From Pseudomonadota bacterium (GTDB lineage: Bacteria; Pseudomonadota; Gammaproteobacteria; Legionellales; Legionellaceae): a stretch of 36,894 bases of DNA. Below are positions 31,158 through 36,894 of the stretch, in pieces. The number at the start of each line of letters is the position of its first letter. Position 1 is the stretch's first letter. The stretch is from NCBI GenBank assembly GCA_021849905.1, contig JAJZSG010000002.1, positions 1-36,894 on the forward strand. The letters are read 5' to 3'. The notes below the pieces were generated by a model. That model was not told the origin of the DNA, searched no databases, and worked only from the letters and a program-made list of their open reading frames with translations. Made by a program: the position numbers and the translations under genes.

Positions 31158-31607
31158 ATGAAAAAAATAATAGTTGCGTCATTGTGTTTTTCTGTTTTTC
31201 TGGGTGGTTGTGCGGAGGTGAATAATGAGGGTGTTGGCACATTAACTGGCGGTGTTGTCGGTGGTTTGTTAGGAAGTCAGTTCGGTGGTGGAGCAGGCAA
31301 GGTTGCGGCTGCTGCGGGTGGTGCATTGATCGGTGCTTATCTGGGTGGAAAAGTGGGTAAGTATATGGATAGACAAGATCAAATGGAAATGCAACGTGCA
31401 CTTGAAACGGCACCTGTTGGCCACGAGGTGAATTGGAAAAATCCAGATAATGGTAATCTATACAGTGTAAAACCCATCCGTACTTATTATATTCAAGAAC
31501 AACCTTGTCGCGAATATGTCACTCATGCAACAATTGGTGGTAAGCGCGAACAGATCTATGGTAAAGCCTGTCGACAACACGATGGTTCATGGCGCGTTGT
31601 GAATTAA
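31158..31607 (+). CDS. Outer-membrane lipoprotein, 17-kDa surface antigen / glycine-zipper family
   Basis: Lipobox FLGGC; glycine-zipper GGVVGGLLGSQFGGGAGKVAAAAGGALIGAYLGG; C-terminal motif PCREYVTHATIGGKREQIYGKACRQHDGSW. Confidence 0.9.
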   Translation: MKKIIVASLCFSVFLGGCAEVNNEGVGTLTGGVVGGLLGSQFGGGAGKVAAAAGGALIGAYLGGKVGKYMDRQDQMEMQRALETAPVGHEVNWKNPDNGNLYSVKPIRTYYIQEQPCREYVTHATIGGKREQIYGKACRQHDGSWRVVN

Positions 31608-31616
31608 TCTCATGAA

Positions 31617-31672
31617 TCCGAGCTGAGCGCGTAAGCAAGTGGATATCCATTTGCTTACGCGCTCAGCTCGGA
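31617..31672. repeat. Near-perfect long palindrome between the lipoprotein gene and etfB
   Basis: CCGAGCTGAGCGCGTAAGCAAGTGGAT / ATCCATTTGCTTACGCGCTCAGCTCGG: a single G-T pair in 28 pairs and no unpaired loop; followed by AATCGTTTTTT. Confidence 0.85.
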
Positions 31673-31696
31673 AATCGTTTTTTAACAGGAGAGCCA

Positions 31697-32446
31697 ATGA
31701 AAGTCCTAGTGGCAGTGAAGCGGGTTATTGATCCTTACGTTAAAATTCGAGTTAAATCTGATTCAAGTGGCGTTGAAACACAAAATGTGAAGATGTCAAT
31801 GAATCCGTTTGACGAAATTGCAGTTGAGGAAGCATTACGTATTCGTGAGCAACAGCAGGCAACAGAGGTCGTTTTAGTGACCATAGGCACGGATGCCAGT
31901 CAAGAAACCCTACGCCATGGTTTGGCTCTAGGAGCCGATCGCGCAATCCTTATTCGAACCGAAAAATCCTTATGTAGTTTGAATATTGCAAAAATTTTGC
32001 ATCATATTGCGCAAACTGAGATGCCCAATTTAATTTTGATGGGAAAGCAATCAATTGATGGTGATAATAATCAAACGCCTCAAATGTTAGCTGGCTTACT
32101 AAACTGGCCACAGGCGATGTTTGCATCAAAATTACAGATTCATGATTCGCATGTGCAGGTTACTCGTGAAATTGACGGCGGCGCTGAAACACTGGCTTTG
32201 CAAATGCCTGCTGTTGTCAGTACAGATTTGCGATTGAACGAGCCACGTTATGCGAGTTTACCTAATATTATGAAAGCAAAGCATAAGCCGATAATGAGCC
32301 TGGATTTAGCATCCTTAAATCTTCTTTTGAATGATCATATTGAAATTCTAAAAACAGCAGCACCCACTACCCGAGCTGCCGGGGTTAAGCTTGATTCAGT
32401 CGGCGAGTTAGTCAACAAACTTAAACAAGGTGGTTTGTGGCCTTGA
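31697..32446 (+). CDS. etfB: Electron transfer flavoprotein subunit beta
   Basis: MKVLVAVKRVIDPYVKIRVK, MNPFDEIAVEEALRI, LILMGKQSIDGDNNQTPQMLAGLL, VVSTDLRLNEPRYASLPNIMKAKHKPI. Confidence 0.97.
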   Translation: MKVLVAVKRVIDPYVKIRVKSDSSGVETQNVKMSMNPFDEIAVEEALRIREQQQATEVVLVTIGTDASQETLRHGLALGADRAILIRTEKSLCSLNIAKILHHIAQTEMPNLILMGKQSIDGDNNQTPQMLAGLLNWPQAMFASKLQIHDSHVQVTREIDGGAETLALQMPAVVSTDLRLNEPRYASLPNIMKAKHKPIMSLDLASLNLLLNDHIEILKTAAPTTRAAGVKLDSVGELVNKLKQGGLWP

Positions 32447-32462
32447 GAGCAGTTCCGACCAG

Positions 32463-32540
32463 CCTACGTTCCGCGGCTTGTTCGCGGAGTTTAGCGTCTA
32501 TTACAGAACTGGATCCCGCGAACAAGTCGCTGGACGTAGG
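32463..32540. repeat. Inverted-repeat element between etfB and etfA
   Basis: CCTACGTTCCGCGGCTTGTTCGCGG (32463-32487) vs reverse complement of 32516-32540 CCTACGTCCAGCGACTTGTTCGCGG, 22/25 identical; related copy at 35883. Confidence 0.65.
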
Positions 32541-32589
32541 AATTGGAGCGTAGCTCGAGGCTTGGTTTGGTATGATTCTAAGGAAAATA

Positions 32590-33525
32590 ATGAGCACACT
32601 CATTCTTGTTGAACATGATAATCATTCTTTACAGTCTTCAGTTCATCATGTATTAACCGCCGCCAAGGCCTTTAATACAAAGCCCACATTACTCGTGGTT
32701 GGACATGATTGTCAGACTGTTGCCCAAGAGGCATCGACTTTGGCTGGTGTTGAGCGGGTTTTGATTGCCGATAACCCCTCTTATGCTCATCAATTGCCAG
32801 AAAATGTTAGTCAATTGGTTGCTGCCTTGGCATCGTCTTTTGATGTGATAATAGCCGCGTCTACAACCTACGGAAAAAATATATTGCCTCGTATTGCTGC
32901 CTTACTTGATGTCGCGCAGGTTTCAGATGTGACTCGCATTATTGACTCCAATACGTTTGAGCATCCTATTTATGCGGGTAATGCGGTTGAAACGGTGCGG
33001 GTGTTTGATGATAAAAAGGTATTGAGTATTCGCTCAACCGCTTTTGATGCTGAAATAATGCGTCAGCCGTCTTGTTTGATTGAGCGCTGCGATTTGGTTT
33101 TTCCGGTTTTAGGTACAGCGTTTGTATCGCATGAATTAAGTGTTTCCACACGTCCTGATCTAACGAATGCCTCCATTATTGTTTCGGGTGGTCGAGGTTT
33201 ACAAAGCGCTGAAAAATTTAAATTAATCGAAGACTTGGCTGATGCATTAGGGGCTGCGGTTGGTGCGTCTCGTGCGGCTGTGGACGCGGGTTTTGTGTCA
33301 AATGATCATCAAGTCGGGCAAACCGGTAAAATTGTAGCGCCTAAACTTTATATTGCCATTGGTATTTCAGGTGCGGTACAGCACTTGGCCGGAATGAAAG
33401 ATTCGAAGGTGATTGTGGCTATCAACAAAGACGCAGATGCGCCTATTTTTCAAATTGCGAATTTCGGTTTAGTGGGTGATTTGTTTGATCTGGTTCCTGA
33501 ACTCATTAAGCAATTAAAGGAGTGA
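32590..33525 (+). CDS. etfA: Electron transfer flavoprotein subunit alpha
   Basis: [106 protein letters not shown]. Confidence 0.97.
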   Translation: MSTLILVEHDNHSLQSSVHHVLTAAKAFNTKPTLLVVGHDCQTVAQEASTLAGVERVLIADNPSYAHQLPENVSQLVAALASSFDVIIAASTTYGKNILPRIAALLDVAQVSDVTRIIDSNTFEHPIYAGNAVETVRVFDDKKVLSIRSTAFDAEIMRQPSCLIERCDLVFPVLGTAFVSHELSVSTRPDLTNASIIVSGGRGLQSAEKFKLIEDLADALGAAVGASRAAVDAGFVSNDHQVGQTGKIVAPKLYIAIGISGAVQHLAGMKDSKVIVAINKDADAPIFQIANFGLVGDLFDLVPELIKQLKE

Positions 33526-33530
33526 AGGAT

Positions 33531-34646
33531 ATGATCGTTGGCGTTCCAAGAGAAATTAAACTACAAGAAAATAGAGTGGGTTTGGTGCCTGCTAGTGTTA
33601 GCGAAGTAATACGAGCGGGCGGTACGGTTTTAGTTGAAAAAAATGCAGGTATTGGTATTGGCATTTCTGATGTTGATTATCAGCGAGCAGGTGCTGAAAT
33701 AGTCGAGGCGGCTGATGATATTTTTAAACGTGCCAATTTAATCATCAAAGTTAAAGAGCCGCAACCCATTGAATGTAAAAAATTGCGCGAAGGTCAAACG
33801 TTATTTACCTATTTGCATCTGGCACCTGATCCTGAACAGGCGCGTTTATTAAAAGAATCAGGAGTGACCGCAATCGCTTATGAAACGGTTACACAGGCTG
33901 ACGGCAGTTTACCCTTATTAATGCCCATGTCTCAAGTAGCCGGTCGCATGTCTATTCAAGCCGGAGCGCATAGTTTGGAAATGGCTCAAGGCGGCAGTGG
34001 TATACTGTTGGGTGGTGTTCCCGGTGTATCTCCAGGGCATGTGGTGATTATTGGGGCTGGTGTTGTGGGGACAAATGCCGCGTGTATTGCAATGGGAATG
34101 CAAGCGAAGGTGATGGTATTAGATAGTTCTTTGGCGCGTTTACGAGAGCTTAATTTTCGATATGGGTCTTTATTAAATACGATTTATGCAACTAGCGAAT
34201 CAATAGAACGGTATGTGATTGATGCGGATGTGGTGATCGGCGCGGTGTTAGTCCCTGGGGCTGCGGCTCCGAAGCTTGTGACTCGTTCCATGTTAAAAGC
34301 TATGCGCGCGGGTTCCGTTATTGTTGATGTCGCCATTGATCAAGGCGGATGTTTTGAAACCAGCAAACCCACGACTCATAGTCAACCCACTTATACAGAA
34401 GAATGCATTGTGCATTATTGTGTTGCAAATATGCCGGGTGCAGTTCCTAAAACATCGACTTTTGCATTGAATAATGCCACATTACCGTTTGTTCTTGATT
34501 TAGTGAAGCACGGTGTAAAAGAGGCTCTACTAAGTAATGGGCATTTATTAAGTGGACTGAATGTCCATCAAGGAAAAATCACTCATGAAGCAGTGGCTGA
34601 TGCGCTTGGTTATGATTATGTATCTGCTGTTGATGCGTTGAGTTAA
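33531..34646 (+). CDS. ald: Alanine dehydrogenase
   Basis: MIVGVPREIKLQENRVGLVP, LFTYLHLAPDPEQ, GRMSIQAGAHSLEMAQGGSGILLGGVPGVSPGHVVIIGAGVVGTNAA, YCVANMPGAVPKTSTFALNNATLPF. Confidence 0.96.
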   Translation: MIVGVPREIKLQENRVGLVPASVSEVIRAGGTVLVEKNAGIGIGISDVDYQRAGAEIVEAADDIFKRANLIIKVKEPQPIECKKLREGQTLFTYLHLAPDPEQARLLKESGVTAIAYETVTQADGSLPLLMPMSQVAGRMSIQAGAHSLEMAQGGSGILLGGVPGVSPGHVVIIGAGVVGTNAACIAMGMQAKVMVLDSSLARLRELNFRYGSLLNTIYATSESIERYVIDADVVIGAVLVPGAAAPKLVTRSMLKAMRAGSVIVDVAIDQGGCFETSKPTTHSQPTYTEECIVHYCVANMPGAVPKTSTFALNNATLPFVLDLVKHGVKEALLSNGHLLSGLNVHQGKITHEAVADALGYDYVSAVDALS

Positions 34647-34670
34647 AAAATGGGTCAGAAGACCCATTTT
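34647..34670. terminator. Probable bidirectional Rho-independent terminator
   Basis: AAAATGGGTC-AGAA-GACCCATTTT perfect 10-bp stem, preceded by A-run and followed by ATTTAATTTT; between convergent ald and protease genes. Confidence 0.85.
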
Positions 34671-34672
34671 AT

Positions 34673-35776
34673 TTAATTTTTACCAACTTTATACGCTTCA
34701 ATTGCAAGGGCTTTAAAATAGTCATACGACATATAAAACGTACCCCAGTCAGCAACGTTCGAACCCCAAGAGTTTCTTAAAGTAAATAGGCCGTGATGTC
34801 TATGTCCATAATAATCCATGGCAACCGCGTTATCGTCATAACCGGTGATAACCATTTCATGACCTGCAAAATTATTTGAACCACCTAATTCTTGAGCAAT
34901 ATCATAAGACAATACCCAGGTATCTTCTAAATAATGGTGCCAGCCTACGGCGCCGACTGTTCCTAAATCCGTTCGGGGAAGCAGTACGCCAAACGAGACA
35001 CGAAAGCCCGCATTTAAAGCGTCTTTAACTTGCTTAACAGTATCGACCGTATCTTTAGGACTGTTTGCAAAGACATCCGAATAATCAAATAACGTTTCCC
35101 AAATGATAGGATTGTCTTTAACCAGTTCAGCATGTTCACCATAAACTTCTGGAGTCATTGGCGTACTTGAGGAATAGTAATAAGGATATTCACTATACCC
35201 ACCACAACTGTATTTCTTTTGGTTAATTTTGCTATAAACACCAAATGTTTCTATGCGAGACAATACAATTTTACCATAAGAGCCATTCCATCCACTGTAG
35301 CCCTTGCCTTGTTGTTCAAGGTAATTACCCAGTTGTAATAAGCATAACTGACTTATGTAATCGCCTTTGTCTAATGCGGCATCAATTGCTGCAGTAGCGG
35401 CAAAGGTAACGCAAGTTCCATTATAACCTTGGTCTAGTACCGGAACGTTGTTCATGCCTAATTCTACTTTTTTTGACGAAGAACGAGGGGGCTCGGCGTC
35501 GTTTTTCTTTTCATTTTCTGTTAACGCCTGTTGAACATCTTGATATATTTTATTCTTTGCTTTATCAGATAATTGAAATTCTAGTAATTTAATGGTTTTT
35601 GTGTCAGATACGGTTGTGGCTGAATTTGAATGAAGTGATTTGATAGTATTCGAACGACTTAGCTTAAGCGATTGATCGACACTACCGACTATGGTTATTT
35701 CATCGGCAAACACTTGATAATTGAATGTTAAAAAAAGAATTATTATTCGAGCTAGTTTTGAATACATAGACTTCAT
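34673..35776 (-). CDS. Secreted papain-like (C1-type) cysteine protease
   Basis: Signal peptide (LARIIILFLTFNYQVFA); catalytic-like QGYNGTCVTFAATAAIDA (Cys), GHEMVITGYDDN (His), LRNSWGSNVADWGTFYMSYDYF (Asn). Confidence 0.85.
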   Translation of the reverse strand: MKSMYSKLARIIILFLTFNYQVFADEITIVGSVDQSLKLSRSNTIKSLHSNSATTVSDTKTIKLLEFQLSDKAKNKIYQDVQQALTENEKKNDAEPPRSSSKKVELGMNNVPVLDQGYNGTCVTFAATAAIDAALDKGDYISQLCLLQLGNYLEQQGKGYSGWNGSYGKIVLSRIETFGVYSKINQKKYSCGGYSEYPYYYSSSTPMTPEVYGEHAELVKDNPIIWETLFDYSDVFANSPKDTVDTVKQVKDALNAGFRVSFGVLLPRTDLGTVGAVGWHHYLEDTWVLSYDIAQELGGSNNFAGHEMVITGYDDNAVAMDYYGHRHHGLFTLRNSWGSNVADWGTFYMSYDYFKALAIEAYKVGKN

Positions 35777-35882
35777 CCGTCTTATGAAAAAGAAACATAT
35801 GTTAACATAAAGTAAAAATTATTTTCAATAAGATTTTTTTATTACGCCGATTAAATTCGGTAACTCCATCTAACCACCCAGC

Positions 35883-35914
35883 CTACGCCCCTCGACTTGT
35901 TCGAGGGGTCCGGG
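35883..35914. repeat. Partial copy of the CCTACG...CTTGTTCG palindromic repeat
   Basis: CCTACGCCCCTCGACTTGTTCGAGGGGTCCGG, with internal hairpin CCCCTCGA-CTTGT-TCGAGGGG; resembles the arm at 32463-32487. Confidence 0.55.
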
Positions 35915-36310
35915 AGTTGAGGCACTGAGCAAGCCAAGAATTTACTTCCATAAAGCACTTGAAATATCATATTAAACACAGTTAAGGATTGGTAGGTTAG
36001 GAAGAGAATAGGTATTTAAAATGTATTTTTTGTTTGCTTAAAGGTAACATAATCGATAATATGTTTACATTTAAATTCAAATGAATTAGATCAGCTTGCG
36101 CAAGCCGTCGATTCAGGTATTGCTTATCGCCTTAAAAAATATAATGAATTGGTATCGCATCACAGCCTGCTGCTCATGAGACTACTCCGAACGAAATTAG
36201 CTTGCAATCTTACTTGAGATAAGTTGACCCATTATCAGTGTCCGCAAAGTATACAAAATGATTTTATTTGTGTATATTGATCATAATGTAAATCATCAGA
36301 AGAGGTTTTT

Positions 36311-36793
36311 ATGCCCAATTTTTATGACAATCTTCAACACTTAGAGACTTTATTGCAAGCAGGTTTTGATGTTGTAGACATAGGTGAAGGATATATCACC
36401 GTCAACGATGTATTGATCGATACCAATACACAATTAGAAATGCTAACGCCTGCTTTTTTTTCTACATCAAGAAAGGATAATGGAGTTATTGATCGTTTTA
36501 TGACGCTTTTTCAGAACGTTGGTATTTTACCTCCCGATATCGATTCGACGACTATTCCTATTATCCGAGATATTCCTCTACGTAGTCGAACAGTGGCACC
36601 AAATAGTGAAGAGCAACAACGTGCATTTGCTGCATTTCTAGAGCAGGAAATTATCGATAATCAATGGACTCATTTATTTCCAGTAGATTTTGAATTATTC
36701 AAAAAAGCCCTTTTTGGGTTTTATTGGTCACCCGAGATGGATGAGTCTGAAAAAGTGAAAATAACTCATGATGAAGCAGGAATTCCCGCTTAA
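36311..36793 (+). CDS. Hypothetical protein, 160 aa
   Basis: ATG ORF preceded by AAGAGG; acidic; no recognised motif. Confidence 0.6.
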   Translation: MPNFYDNLQHLETLLQAGFDVVDIGEGYITVNDVLIDTNTQLEMLTPAFFSTSRKDNGVIDRFMTLFQNVGILPPDIDSTTIPIIRDIPLRSRTVAPNSEEQQRAFAAFLEQEIIDNQWTHLFPVDFELFKKALFGFYWSPEMDESEKVKITHDEAGIPA

Positions 36794-36894
36794 GTTGTAT
36801 GCCAGCATAAAAAACACAGGTATGCTTTAAATTTAATCAAACAAGATTTTTACATCATCTAAATCTCTCTTTCAAGCCAACGTACATCGAACTC

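Noticed and set aside
31114-31413. 99-aa His/Pro-rich minus-strand ORF
   Set aside because: The composition is the complement of the glycine-zipper coding region; artefact.
32430-32612. ORFs on both strands through the etfB-etfA gap
   Set aside because: They read through an inverted repeat, which creates open frames on both strands.
1-36894. CRISPR array, tRNA, rRNA, transposase, phage or defence system
   Set aside because: No regularly spaced direct repeats, no tRNA cloverleaf or rRNA signature noticed by eye, and no transposase/integrase or defence motifs in the ORFs. A tRNAscan, Infernal or DefenseFinder run would be decisive.

Overview
The window is a gene-dense, roughly 37-kb chromosomal segment. 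Gene content and the style of its repeats suggest a Legionella/Coxiella-like gammaproteobacterium; this is inference, as no search was run. Recognisable genes, in order: dnaE (5'-truncated by the window edge), sohB, a FAA hydrolase, a UspA-type protein, ribF-ileS-lspA, an APC permease with a KDPG-aldolase-like gene (both minus strand), a DegQ/HtrA-like protease, pyrE-pepO(M13), a cold-shock protein, hemF, dusA, a FabY-like ketoacyl synthase, secA-mutT, zapD, queC, dnaB-alr, a 17-kDa-antigen-like lipoprotein, etfB-etfA-ald, and a secreted papain-like protease. Several ORFs have no recognisable family, including a 523-aa protein and a duplicated Cys-rich secreted protein. The least explained signals are: (1) an aldolase homologue that appears to have lost its Schiff-base lysine and phosphate-binding residues; (2) a secreted protein built from two copies of an approximately 75-aa Cys-rich module; (3) a set of palindromic or MITE-like intergenic elements, including one with a possible TSD in front of secA, one splitting etfB from etfA, and a nearly perfect 56-bp palindrome before etfB. 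I saw no convincing new multi-gene defence or mobile system, CRISPR array, tRNA or rRNA.
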